Source: Hyphomicrobiales bacterium (lineage in GTDB: Bacteria > Pseudomonadota > Alphaproteobacteria > Rhizobiales > Xanthobacteraceae). From it: a DNA stretch of 42,705 nucleotides. The stretch is from the NCBI GenBank assembly GCA_019243195.1, contig JAFAUQ010000153.1:1-42705 (forward strand), read 5' to 3'. The translations under genes were made by a program, and so were the position numbers. Shown here one piece after another: positions 1 through 9,200 of the stretch. Below the pieces are notes generated by a model. It was given only the letters and a program-made list of their open reading frames with translations. It searched no databases and was not told the DNA's origin. The first letter of the stretch is position 1; each line of letters starts with the position of its first letter.

Positions 1-2
1 AC

Positions 3-146
3 GCTTTCGACTTGGCGGCCGAACAGATTGACAAAATGGCTGATTCATCTGCAACCGATGAGGAGCGGCACACGAGGAAACAGCGGCTCCTTAAAGGCCC
101 GAAGGAGTTCAGAGACATTCGCGGTGATCTGCTTAAACGAAAGTGA
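3..146 (+). CDS. hypothetical protein, 3' end only
   Basis: The window opens inside a reading frame that runs 47 codons to a TGA at 144-146. The visible C-terminal part is charged and probably helical (Glu, Lys and Arg rich, ending in DLLKRK) and has no membrane segment or motif that I recognise. Codon use is ordinary for the region. The N-terminus lies outside the window, so neither family nor function can be given. Confidence 0.55.
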   Translation, partial: AFDLAAEQIDKMADSSATDEERHTRKQRLLKGPKEFRDIRGDLLKRK

Positions 147-211
147 CTATTTATGCGCGAGGTGAAAGGACCTGCGGCTGGACGCTGATCCGTGCAGGCA
201 TTATTGCAGGA

Positions 212-502
212 TCACGTCCGGCCGGCCGCGGAGTGGGCATTCCGGCCTGATACCGTCTCGTCCGCCGTGCGCTCTTGGGGCTCGGTCACCCGGCTTTTGA
301 ATGAATCGAGCACGAACAAGCGCAGGGCCGACGAAAGGTTGCTGCTCTGCTTTTGCTGTTCGATATGTGCGACCAGCCCGGACATGGTCATCTTTTTCGC
401 CGAGGCGAGTTCTTTCAAGCTCCCCCAGAACGCATCTTCCAAGCTGACGCTGGTCTTGCGACCACCGATCACCACCGACCGCTTAATGACCGTCGATTGC
501 AC
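212..502 (-). CDS. ribbon-helix-helix DNA-binding protein (RHH_4-like)
   Basis: A protein of about 96 residues. Near its start it has the segment KRSVVIGGRKTSVSLED, typical of small alphaproteobacterial ribbon-helix-helix proteins, in which the beta strand and two helices form a dimeric DNA-binding fold. It continues with a helix containing FWGSLKELA and a second conserved block SSALRLFVLDSF. I place the start at a GTG at 502 because conservation with the paralogue at 39272-39547 begins there; the frame is open further upstream (to 715) but that part looks non-coding. The expected role is transcriptional regulation. The target is unknown. A homologous gene lies near the other end of the window. 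Confidence 0.75.
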   Translation of the reverse strand: MQSTVIKRSVVIGGRKTSVSLEDAFWGSLKELASAKKMTMSGLVAHIEQQKQSSNLSSALRLFVLDSFKSRVTEPQERTADETVSGRNAHSAAGRT

Positions 503-604
503 GTAGACACCAACTTGGCGTCCGGTCCCGAGTTCCGCCGGCCAAAGCCTCTTTTGGCGCCGTCCGTCGGGAACACGACGCAGCTGTGCCGTGTTCTTTC
601 CTCG

Positions 605-757
605 ATGCAGCAATTGATTGAGTACTACCGCGCTCGGGCCGCGGAGTGCGAGCGGCACGCCGAGCAAACAAAAGACGAGCGCACCCGGCAGCAATACAAA
701 TTGCTCGCCGAACACTGGCGCTTCCTAGCAGAACAGTTTGAGAAGCACGGCCTGTAG
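605..757 (+). CDS. small helical protein of the YRxxAxEC type
   Basis: A 50-residue protein starting at ATG 605 and ending at TAG 755-757. It is almost entirely predicted amphipathic helix, with the pattern YYRARAAECERHAEQ followed by a second helix LLAEHWRFLAEQFEKHG. The same pattern (Tyr-Arg-x2-Ala-x2-Cys, then a second helix ending in a Trp-containing segment) occurs in 12741-12950 and 39675-39866 and in a decayed copy at 17819-17930. Such short proteins are common in Bradyrhizobium-like genomes and have no established function. There is no clear ribosome-binding site before the ATG, so the start is less certain than the family. Confidence 0.6.
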   Translation: MQQLIEYYRARAAECERHAEQTKDERTRQQYKLLAEHWRFLAEQFEKHGL

Positions 758-804
758 ACCAAGCGGCAGGTGACGCCTGCTGGCGTGGGTGAAACCCGAA
801 CAAA

Positions 805-841
805 GCCCCGGCGGGGAGGTCGGAGTTCTTTCCGCCGGGGC
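805..841. terminator. GC-rich hairpin, possible terminator
   Basis: A perfect 10-bp inverted repeat, GCCCCGGCGG at 805-814 and CCGCCGGGGC at 832-841, with a 17-nt loop, about 50 bp after the stop of the small gene at 605-757. No T-run follows it on the plus strand, so it may be an mRNA-stabilising hairpin instead of an intrinsic terminator. Confidence 0.4.
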
Positions 842-1454
842 CATCATCCGAGACAATCGGGTCAATCGGACCAGCGTTGCCTATTCAGGCTCTTGGTCGT
901 GATTGGGATCGTTTGCGTTTAGCCGAAGGGGATAGGTCCGGCGAGGGGGCGCCTCTATGCCCCCCTGCCGCGGAATGCCTCTACAAATGCGTGCCGCGCA
1001 ACTGGGTGAGCCCGGCCGGAAAATTACCGTGCAAACACCTGCGGTCGGTGACGAACTCTCAAAGCGGATATCGGCTCTCGCGCGCCCGTGGCCTCGGCGG
1101 AGCAGGAGTCAGCGCAGAATGAAACCGCCAACTGAGGCGGCCTTACACGTTCTAATAAACCATTCCGAGCATCCAACGTTTGGTGTCTCTTGTGCTTGAA
1201 ATCACAAATTTGTAACAGTCCTTGGCCGGCACGGGGGCTCACTCCCATCGTGCAGGGGCCGTCTCGACCATCCAATCAAGACTACCCCTTCGTCTCCCGC
1301 GCCGGTAGTCGGGAAATTTCTCCCGCAGACCCCGCCGCTTGGCTTCACGGCCGGACGGCGGGGTTTCGATTACGGCAGACCGGCCGCCACAGGTCACTCG
1401 ACGCGAGCAACAGTTTACGCGTGACGAGGCCGTCAACTGAGGCGGCCTACTAAT
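842..1454. other. gene-poor stretch with a terminator-like hairpin
   Basis: I see no convincing coding frame here; open frames exist but lack recognisable protein character. At 1329-1364 there is a 9-bp inverted repeat (ACCCCGCCG / CGGCGGGGT) followed by TTTCGATT, which looks like an intrinsic terminator on the plus strand with no obvious gene upstream. Two short related sequences containing CAACTGAGGCGGCCT lie at about 1131-1145 and 1434-1448. The stretch could hold a small RNA, but nothing else supports that. Confidence 0.35.
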
Positions 1455-1643
1455 TTAGTGTCTCGCCAGCAGGCGGTCCGCTTGCGCCATAAGAGCCCTG
1501 GACTCGTCGATGTGCTTTCGTGTGAGCACAACAAGCTCGCCCATTTCGACTCGCATCTGATCCGCCATGGCCCTGCAACGGGCAGGAAAGGTAGGATCGC
1601 GAATGTCGAGTTTGGAAGGCAAGAGGTGAGAGAGGGCAACCAT
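1455..1643 (-). CDS. small helical hypothetical protein
   Basis: A 62-residue protein starting at ATG 1643, preceded by a purine-rich Shine-Dalgarno region (AGGAAGGGAG) ending about 6 nt before the start. The C-terminal half is strongly helical (MRVEMGELVVLTRKHIDES, then ALMAQADRLLAR). There is no signal peptide or membrane segment. I know of no function; proteins of this look occur as orphans in Bradyrhizobium relatives. Just upstream, at 1661-1701, lies a 41-bp sequence that is repeated in front of another small gene at 12192-12232, suggesting a shared leader or promoter element. Confidence 0.55.
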   Translation of the reverse strand: MVALSHLLPSKLDIRDPTFPARCRAMADQMRVEMGELVVLTRKHIDESRALMAQADRLLARH

Positions 1644-1660
1644 GTGTTGCTCCCTTCCTG

Positions 1661-1701
1661 TAGAGGCGGGAGCGCTACCGGTCTCTCAGCCACCGACGCC
1701 T
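1661..1701 (-). repeat. 41-bp leader repeat, copy 1
   Basis: On the minus strand this 41-bp sequence matches 12192-12232 (plus) at about 35 of 41 positions, including the uninterrupted parts CTGAGAGACC and GCGCTCCCGCCT. Both copies sit directly at or before the start of an unrelated small gene. Read in one frame, both encode ERPVALPP, with two of the differences synonymous, so it may be a short coding leader as well as a nucleic-acid element. Confidence 0.5.
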
Positions 1702-1751
1702 GGGCAGAGCCGTTGCCGGTGATGGAGGTTAACCTGCGGCATGGGGTGTTC

Positions 1752-1808
1752 GTTCCAAGGGGGCCACCGCTCAATTCAAGGGGACCACGAGGGGGTTAAA
1801 TGGGGCCA
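1752..1808 (-). repeat. degenerate terminal-repeat-like sequence, copy 1
   Basis: Read on the minus strand this begins TGGCCCCATTTAACCC, followed by two more TGG-CCCC-type motifs. It aligns with 12592-12650 on the plus strand. Multiple spaced TGGCCCC-like repeats resemble the ends of IS21-family elements, but no transposase gene is present, so at most this is a solo end or decayed remnant. The assignment to IS21 is an inference from general appearance. Confidence 0.3.
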
Positions 1809-1977
1809 GTACCCCCGACTGAGAATCTTTTATCCGGCTGTTCAACCGCAATTTTCGGCCGGACAGGGGCGAGCTACTTGAGGGATTGCGCGGCTTCTGC
1901 TCAGGCGAAGAATAATAAAGATCAGCCCCCTCCGCCACACTTTACGACCTACGGACAGTATCACAGGCCTGGACGGT

Positions 1978-2532
1978 TTATCCGCTGATAACTTCCGCGC
2001 GCACCTGGATGATGCCGCGGCTGCCGATGCCGAGAACTCTCGCCGCGCCAAGTGAGAGGTCGAGCACGCGTTTTCGCGCGGCAGGACCACGGTCGGTGAT
2101 CACGACCACGACGCTTTTGTTGGTCTTGACGTCGGTTACGCGAACATGCGTGCCGAAGGGCAGGCTCCTGTGCGCTGCGGTCAGTCCATCCGGATTGAAC
2201 GGCGCACCGCTCGCCGTCTTACCGCCGTGATAGGCGTAGTAAGACGCGCGACCGGTAAACACCCGTCGCGCTGCTGATCGGCCACGCGAAGAATGTTTAG
2301 ATCGGGTCTGGCCTATTTCAGCCCGCGGAGTCTCCGCCGTCGGGGCCTCGGACGCCGCCGGCTGATCCGCCTCGGGTCGTGAATCCGAGGCTGGAGGGGT
2401 ACTGGGTTCTGCGTGGGCTTTCGGTATGGGCGACCATCGTTCCTCGAAACTTTGCGCAAAAGCCAGCTGCGTCCCGGCGCAAGTGCCGAGCATCAAAATT
2501 CCGATCGCCATGATGGCGTGCGACCAACGCAT
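1978..2532 (-). CDS. rlpA: RlpA-like septal ring protein with double-psi beta-barrel
   Basis: A 184-residue protein. Residues 1-26 form a signal peptide ending in AFA. Residues 30-88 are a Pro/Ala/Glu-rich linker. Residues 92-182 form the RlpA-type double-psi beta-barrel, with GRASYYAYHGGKTASG, then SLPFGTHVRVTD and ITDRGP. Family members act in the periplasm or outer membrane on peptidoglycan lacking stem peptides. The Asp of the TDRGP motif (147) is present, but the position that is Glu in the characterised Pseudomonas enzyme appears to be Ala here (residue 110), so catalytic activity is uncertain. There is no SPOR domain. No lipobox Cys is obvious at the cleavage site. It is transcribed alone. 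Confidence 0.85.
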   Translation of the reverse strand: MRWSHAIMAIGILMLGTCAGTQLAFAQSFEERWSPIPKAHAEPSTPPASDSRPEADQPAASEAPTAETPRAEIGQTRSKHSSRGRSAARRVFTGRASYYAYHGGKTASGAPFNPDGLTAAHRSLPFGTHVRVTDVKTNKSVVVVITDRGPAARKRVLDLSLGAARVLGIGSRGIIQVRAEVISG

Positions 2533-2998
2533 TGCCGCCTCCGACAGTTATTTTTTGTTTAAACGTTGGAACTGGAGAACCGTTCCCAATTTCCAGCCGA
2601 TTTGCCATCGGAACGGCGGTTAATGACACGCCAGATAGCTTTTTCAATCCACATGTTCCATTTTGAAACATTCCTTTCCCCGCATGATCCCGAAAAAGCC
2701 TGCCCCCGACGTGATCCGGGGTGGGTACCGGGTGGGTACCGGTTTTCGGACAAGATCATGCGCAAAAGGGGGGTGCTTGAAGGACCTTGGGCATGCCAAC
2801 GGCCAGTCTTTTGCGCAAACAAAAAGTGAATTGGCCGTCGGTTCGAACGCGCCGTGACGCCGTCCGCCAAACCGAATTGCGCTTCGCCCCGCACCGTCGA
2901 TTAATGCCTGCCTAACGGGGCGCGGGAATTTTCGAGAGTGTTTTAGCGAGAATACAACAAGTTGATGTTATCCGCTTGGCAAAGGCGGAGTCATCAAA
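2533..2998. other. intergenic region with palindromic repeat and probable promoters
   Basis: This region separates the divergent RlpA-like gene and the small gene at 2999. It contains an A/T-rich tract just upstream of the RlpA start (around 2548-2562) that may be its promoter, and an intergenic repeat at 2681-2766 described separately. No coding frame is convincing. Confidence 0.4.
2681..2766. repeat. intergenic palindromic repeat, GCATGATCCCG type
   Basis: The element begins CGCATGATCCCGAAAAAGCC and ends with AAGATCATGCG, so its ends are inverted repeats. The core has GATCCGGGGTGGGTACCGG, with an 11-bp tandem duplication (GTGGGTACCGG) inside. A related copy is at 3384-3543. This type of repeat is widespread between genes in Bradyrhizobium and Rhodopseudomonas-like genomes. 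It has no protein-coding content. Confidence 0.6.
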
Positions 2999-3340
2999 AT
3001 GTTGAATCCGAGAAAAAGGCGAACTGTTACGTCGGCGGTCGCGATCCTGATTGTTTGGTCGGCAAGCGTAATCGGCGTGAACAGCCAGCCGGCAGATCAA
3101 GCCTTGGCAAGCGATTCCTCGCGCCAGGTGCAGGAACGCGCGATGCCTGCCGACCTGACCGAGGACGAGCTGACCGCCATTTTTTTGCGAATGGAACACG
3201 ATCTTGCGCGTCGGCAGGCATCTTCCAGTCCCGGCAGCAAAGTGCAACCCGCGGCCGCTGACGCGTTCTCTCCTGATCCAGCCGCCAACATCGATGGCGA
3301 CGTCACGTCCGATCCCAGGCGCATAGGCGGGCTTTACTGA
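2999..3340 (+). CDS. hypothetical exported or membrane-anchored protein
   Basis: A 113-residue protein starting at ATG 2999. The N-terminus has a positively charged stretch (NPRKRR) followed by a hydrophobic segment at residues 10-29, fitting a signal peptide or a single membrane anchor. The rest is polar, with an acidic helix around LTEDELTAIFLRMEHDLARR and a Ser/Pro/Ala-rich tail. No domain is recognised. The ribosome-binding site is weak (GGAG about 9 nt upstream). The periodic codon bias and signal-like N-terminus make a real gene likely, but its role is unknown. Confidence 0.5.
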   Translation: MLNPRKRRTVTSAVAILIVWSASVIGVNSQPADQALASDSSRQVQERAMPADLTEDELTAIFLRMEHDLARRQASSSPGSKVQPAAADAFSPDPAANIDGDVTSDPRRIGGLY

Positions 3341-3383
3341 GGAAACGTCGGCGCGGCGGAAACAATACTCAGGGCGGATTTAG

Positions 3384-3543
3384 CGCATGATCCCGAAAAA
3401 GCCTGCCCCGCACTTGATGCGGGGTGGGAACCGGTTTTCCGCCTGCGCGAAGCCCTTGGCACCGTCCATCGTTTGGCTTGACGCTTCGGCGGGCGAAGGC
3501 AGGTCTGAAAAGGCTTGCCCTCGCGAAATCGGGGGTCATGCGC
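3384..3543. repeat. intergenic palindromic repeat, GCATGATCCCG type, long copy
   Basis: Starts GCGCATGATCCCGAAAAAGC and ends with GGGGGTCATGCGC, so the outer ends are inverted. The left half matches the element at 2681-2766 closely (GCCTGCCCC, GATGCGGGGTGGGAACCGG). The right half carries a diverged inverted partner (GAAAAGGCTTGCCC). It fills most of the gap between the gene ending at 3340 and the repeat-protein gene ending at 3721. I see nothing else in that gap apart from the next palindrome. Confidence 0.5.
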
Positions 3544-3555
3544 CAAGAAGAAGTT

Positions 3556-3596
3556 AGAGCGTGATGACGATTGGAAGGAAAGTCATCACGCCCTTA
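3556..3596. repeat. short palindrome, GAGCGTGATGAC type, copy 1
   Basis: Inverted repeat with arms GCGTGATGAC and GTCATCACGC around a purine-rich loop. Related copies lie at 12540-12578 and 26503-26542. The copies keep arm pairing while single positions vary (GCGTGATG versus GCGGGATG). It lies downstream of the minus-strand gene ending at 3721, where it could act as a transcript-end hairpin. Confidence 0.6.
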
Positions 3597-3720
3597 GGGG
3601 CACTAGCGGACGTGCAGCGGAACTCCGCAGGAGGGCCGCTCATGACCTAAGGTGGCTCTCGGTTGCGTCCCGTTGGAGCTAACCGTTTATATCGCGGCCG
3701 TTCTCGCCCTGGAGCCGCCG

Positions 3721-5875
3721 TCACCCCGTCGCCGTCGCGAACGGATGTCCGTTCACCGACTGCCATCCCGGGCCCGGATTGGGCAGGCCCGTTTCGGCGA
3801 CGATGTTGGTGCCGTTGAGCTGCCACATCCCCATCCCGCCGCCGGTGTTCTGGAACAGAAGATCCGCCTGCCCGGTCGGCGTGAAGTGATCGACCGAGAT
3901 GAGCTGCCATGCGGGTCCGGGGTTTTGCGGAAGCGCCGCCTCGGCGGCCGGCGACGTTCCGTTCATCAGCCAGATGGCGGGCGTGCCGTTGTTGTTCTGC
4001 CAGGCGATTTCGGCTTGGCCGTTGAACTCACCGGTGCTCACCGCGTGCCAGGACGGATCCCCGACGGTGATTGAGACCGACGCCGTGACGGTCGTCCCGT
4101 TCATCTCGTCGATCATCAGGTTTCCCGTGTTCTTGTCCTGCAACAGGATGTCGTCTTTGCCGTCGCCGTTGAAATCGGCCGCGCCGACCACCTTCCAGTT
4201 TGCCCCGGGGTTGCCGATGCCGCCTTCCGCGATCGGCGTGGTGCCGTTCATGTCCCAGACGCCGAGCGTGCCATCGGTGTTCTGCCAAATGAGGTCGGAC
4301 TTTCCGTCGCCGTTGGTGTCGCCGCTCGCGACGATATGCCAACTCGATCCCGGATTGGTCAGGCCAACTTGCGCGATCGGCGCCGTGCCGTTCATCAGCC
4401 AGATGCCCGGCGTGCCGTCGCTGTTCTGCCAGATGAGGTCGGCCTTCCCGTCGCCGTTGACGTCGCGGCTGGTGATGATGTGCCAACTCGCGCCCGGATC
4501 GGTGAAAGTTACCTGGCTGGTGACAGCGGTCCCGTTCCACAGCCAGATTTGGGGCGTGCCGGCAGCAGGCTCGTTTTGGAACACAAAGTCGGAGATGGTA
4601 TCACCGTTGAGGTCGAAAGGAACGCCGCCGTTGAAGGCGTTTTGCGGTGCCAGGACCGTCTGAAAGTCAGGATTGACGCCGCCCGTGGAGGCGCCGCTGA
4701 TGCCGGTGATTTCGTGCGTGCCCGCAGCCGTCCCATCGGTCACCCACAGGCCGCCTTGGCCGGCCGCGTTGGTTCCGTTGAACTGCACTTCACCGTTGAA
4801 GACCGTGAAATCGGCTGGCTGGAGCCCGCTTGTACTCGCGCCGCTGATGCCGGTCAGCTCAAAGGTGCCCGTCACCGTCCCGTCGGTCACCCACACGCCC
4901 TTTTCGCCGGCTGTGTCGGTGCCCTCGAACAGCACCTCGCCGTTGAAAACCGTCATGTCCTCCGGATCGAGGCGGCCCGTGCGCGCGCCGCTGATGCCGG
5001 TCAGCTCAAAGGTGCCGGCTGCCGTCCCGTCGGTCACCCACAGGCCGACGTTGCCGGCCGTGTCCTGGCCTGCGAACAGCACCTCGCCGTTGAAAACCGT
5101 GAAGTCGGGCGCAATAATGCCGCTATCGAAGAGGCCGCGCGTGCTCGCGCCGCTGATGCCGGTCAGCTCGAACGTATCGGCCGCCGTCCCGTCGGTCACC
5201 CACAGGCCGAATTGGTTGGCGGTGTCCTGGCCTTCGAACAGCACCTCGCCGTTGAAAACCGTCATGCCTTGCGGATTGACGCCGAACGTGCTCGCGCCGC
5301 TGATGCCGGTCAGCTCGAACGTATCGGCCGCCGTCCCGTCGGTCACCCACAGGCCGGAATTGCCGGCCGTGTCCTGGCCTTGGAACAGCACCTCGCCGTT
5401 GAAAACCGTGAAATAGGGCCCACTGCCGCCATAGAAGAGCCCGCCCGTAGAGGGTGATCCCGGTGATTTCGTGGGTGCCCGCAGGCGTCCCGTCGGTGAC
5501 CCACAGGCCGAAATTGCCGGCCGTGTCCTGGCCTTCGAACAGCACTTCACCGTTGAAGACCGTGAAATCGGCTGGCTGGAGCCCGCCTGTACTCGCGCCG
5601 CTGATGCCGGTCAGCTCAAAGGTGCCCGCCGCCGTCCCGTCGGTCACCCACAGGCCCTGGTTCGTGGCCGCGTCCGTGCCATTGAACAGCAGCTCCCGAT
5701 GGAAAGCCGTGAGGTCAGCGGGGTTGAGCCCAGGCGGGAGCCCAATCCCGCTGGTGGTATTTGCGCCGCTGATGCCGGTCAGCTCGAAGGTCCCCGCCGG
5801 GGTCCCGTCAGTCACCCACAAACCGGCGTCGCCCGCCGTGTCAGTACCGTTAAACAGCACAAGACCTTGCGCCAC
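3721..5875 (-). pseudogene. ELWxxDGT / FG-GAP repeat protein, broken by frameshift
   Basis: Two overlapping frames form one gene of about 716 codons. It starts at a GTG at 5875 with a good Shine-Dalgarno (GGAGGG) and ends at 3721. The N-terminal 60 percent has eight copies of a unit containing LFxGxDTAGxxGLWVTDGT and TFELTGISGAST (the ELWxxDGT repeat type). The C-terminal part has about six FG-GAP/VCBS-like units with calcium-binding-type DxNGDGKxD motifs and WLMNGT. After the third repeat, near 5452-5456, five bases present in the other repeats are missing, which shifts the frame. Without that deletion the protein would be continuous. No signal peptide is visible. Such proteins are usually secreted or surface-exposed. 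A sequencing or assembly error inside the repeats is an alternative to a real mutation. Confidence 0.75.
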
Positions 5876-6261
5876 GTCAGTCCCTCCGCGATGAGAAGCC
5901 GCACTGCCTGATACCGCTCACAAAGTCGCGCGAAAAATTGCTAACAGATCGGTACCGCGGCGATCAAGGCCGCCTCGGACTCTTGTTAGAAGACCGCGTG
6001 CGGTAGCATAAAACCACATCCCCAGATGTCGCGGAGGTAGGCTAACCTAAACGCCGCGTGTCCTGCGACAATGTATACAACGCCGCGAAACAGATGGTCT
6101 GCGTCACGCGGTCACGTTCCAAACAGTCGATGCAACCAAGGAAAGAGATCCCTGATCCGTGCGCTGCTGATTGGTCGCGGGCAACGACAAGCCGACGCAT
6201 CGTTGCGACAGGGCCACATTCGACCGCCTCGCGCGGAGCATGGGAAAGGAGTTATCTGCCG
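5876..6261. other. divergent intergenic region
   Basis: This lies between the start of the repeat-protein gene (minus strand) and my chosen start of the glycosyltransferase fusion (plus strand), so it must carry the promoters of both. The fusion frame is open from a GTG at 6058, but residues encoded before 6262 look non-conserved and there is no ribosome-binding site at 6058. No operator or hairpin stands out. Confidence 0.4.
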
Positions 6262-9200
6262 ATGCTTGCCGGCCGATCGTTGCGGATCAGTGCGTGCTCC
6301 CCCGAACTCGAGACCGGAGGATTTAGCTACCTCCGCTATTTCGAGACGTTTCCAGCGCGCGACTTGGCGGTTAACGGTCACCTTCACCGCTGGTCATTCG
6401 GGATCGAACACATCGGCGAGCGGCCTGACGTCATTCTCATCTGCTGCCACGGTGCCGATCTGTCCTCCGTTATCGACAAGGCCCGGCGCCGCCATCCCCC
6501 GGCTTTCATCGTCGCTTGGCTATGGGACAACCACGTCGGCCGCGACACGAATATGAAGACGGCCGCTGCGGCAGACGGCTTCTTCATCAGCCACGCCTTC
6601 GCCGCGCCGGCTTATGGCTCGTTGAAGCCGCGCTGCCTCGGACATCTGCCGGCATGCTGTGCGCAATTCTCCCGTCTGGACATCGAGACCGTGTTCGCGC
6701 AAACGTCGACGCGCAGCGACGCCCTGCTCGCGACCTATGTGGATTACCCCGCTCACGAAACGCGCAGCGCGTTTCTCCGACGGCTCTCCGCCGAGATCCC
6801 GTGCAGCAACGTCCGACTCATGCCGCAGGGCGACCGGCACGCCTACTTCGACATGACAAAACGGGATCAGCTGCGCGAATGGTGCGGCCACAAAACATCC
6901 GTGGTGGTGCCGCTCAACGCCGACCTCTCGACCCGCTTCTTCGATGCGCTGGCGTGCGGGCAGATCCCGATCGTATCGAGCGCGGTGCTCGACCTCGACC
7001 GTGTCATTTCGCCGGAGTGGCGGGCCAAGCTGCCGGTCATCAGGTTCCGGGAGAACGATTTCGCCTCGCTGCGCGAGGCTCACGGGCGGGCGGTCGCGGC
7101 TTTCGACGCGGCCGGGCAGGATGGGGCCTGCGCGCGCCACCGGTTTGCGCTTGAGCATCATCTGCTCGAGGCGCGGATTGCGACCGCGATTGCAATGTTG
7201 CAGCAAGGCTCCATGAACCAGGATGAAACCAAGCTTCGGGAAGCCACCCGCTTGCATCACGCCGGCAGGCTCGATGAAGCCGGCCTTCTGTATGAAGCGA
7301 TCCTGACTACGGGAAACAGAAATTTCGACGCGCTGCACCAGCTCGGCATTTTGCGCTACCAGCAGGCGCGCCACCAACAGGCCCAAGCGCTGCTGGAGCA
7401 GGCGCTTGCGCTCAACCCGGAATCGTCGCCGGCCTGGTGCAACAAGGGCCTGGTGCTGCAGGCGCTGGGCCGGCCGGGCGAGGCGCTGGCGAGCTATGAC
7501 CGGGCGATCGGGCTCGGCTCGGGCCATGCCGAGATTCATAACAATCGCGGCAATGTGCTGTTCGAGCTGGGAAGGCCGCAGGAAGCGCTGGCCGCGCACG
7601 AGGAGGCGCTCAGGCTCAATCCACACTCGGCGCTTGCTTATAACAACCGCGCCAACGTGCTGAGGCATGTCGGCCGGCTCGCCGAGGCGCTCGCGAGCTA
7701 CGAGCAGGCGATCTGGCTCAAGCCCGATTACGTCGAGGCGCATGTCAATCGCGCCGTGGTGTTGGTAGCGGTCGGACGGGCCGAGGAGGCGATTACGAGT
7801 TATCAGCGCATCATCGCGCTTCGCCCCGCCGACGCAGAGCTGCATGTGGGCCTTTCGCGGGTGCTCATGAGTCTCAACCGGCTCGAAGAGGCCTTCGCGA
7901 GCTGCAATCAAGCAATCGCGCTCAAGCCCGACCACGCGGAAGCTCATCGCAACCGCGGGAATCTGCTTACGACGGTGCGGCGGCACGCAGAGGCGCTGGC
8001 GAGCTTTGATAAGGTGCTTGCGCTCATCCCCGGCGATCTCGATGCGCACATCAGGCGCGCATTCGTCCTGCTGGCGTTGCAGCGGCCGGCCGAGGCGCTG
8101 GCAAGTTATGAGCATGTGTATGCCGCCAATCCGGGACATGCCTTGGCGTTCGGCGGCATCGCCAACGCCGCGCTCGAATGCTGCGATTGGCGCCGCACGG
8201 AGGAGATCGCCCCCCAACTGCCGCAGCGCGTGGCGGACGGACGCTTCGTGATCGAGCCGCTCACCGTACTTGGATACGATTGTTCCGCCGGCGCGCAATT
8301 CGAATGCGCGCGCCATTTCGCTCGCTTCCGCGTGCCGACGTTACCGCAGCCGCTGCGCCCGCGCGTGCCCTACCGCCACGACAAAATCCGGCTGGCTTAT
8401 CTCTCCGCCGATTTCCGCCGGCACCCGGTGAGTTATCAGATTACCGAGCTGATCGAGGTCCACGATCGTGGCCGCTTCGAGGTCATTGGCGTCTCCTTCG
8501 GCCCCGACGACGGTACGCCGGCGCGCAAGCGCATCGCGGCGGCGTTCGACGATTTCATCGACGTGCGCAACGTCAGCGATCGCGAGGTCGCTTCGATTAT
8601 GCGCCGACGCGAGGTCGACATCGCGGTCGATCTCATGGGTTACACCACGAGCGAGCGGGTCGGCATCCTGGCGCATCGGCCCGCGCCGGTGCAGGTGCAA
8701 TACCTGGGCTTTGCCGGAACGATGGGCACCGACTTCATCGACTATGTGATCGCCGACCCGCTCATCCTGCCGTTCGACCAGCAGGCGCATTGGGCGGAAA
8801 AGATCGTTCACCTTCCCGAGTGCTATCTCGTCAATGACCGCAAGCGGGCGATCGCGCGGGAACCCGTGAGTCGGGAAGCCGCCGGCCTGCCGGAGACAGG
8901 CTTCGTTTTTTGCTGCTTCAATACGACCCGCAAAATCACAGCCGCGGTGTTCGACGTATGGATGCGCCTGCTCGGCAAAATAGCAGGCAGCGTGCTGTGG
9001 CTCGCGCGCGACAACGACGAAGCGCAACGCAATTTGCGCCGCGAAGCGCAGGCGCGGGGCATTGATCCGGCGCGCCTGGTGTTCATGGAAAGAGTCACGT
9101 CGTCGGAACAGCACCTCGCGCGCCACGCGCTCGCCGATCTCTTACTCGACACGCTGCCCTATGGAGCGCACAGCACCGGCGCGGCGGCGCTGTGGGCGGG

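Noticed and set aside
877-1275. Several overlapping small frames
   Set aside because: All are short, on both strands, with no signal, domain or ribosome-binding site.
1661-1701. Glycine riboswitch, because of CTCTCAG beside a GCGGGAGCGC sequence
   Set aside because: The conserved GCCGAAG core and the aptamer stems are missing, and the downstream gene is not glycine-related.
3721-5875. Regularly spaced repeats that could suggest a CRISPR or satellite array
   Set aside because: The repeats are about 130 bp, vary at codon third positions and encode the ELWVTDGT protein repeat.
6058-6261. N-terminal extension of the OGT fusion from GTG 6058
   Set aside because: No ribosome-binding site at 6058 and the encoded 68 residues are basic and unstructured; ATG 6262 has AAAGGAG.
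6520-8316. Long antisense frame inside the OGT fusion gene
   Set aside because: It mirrors the TPR coding repeats of the plus-strand gene and has no domain of its own.
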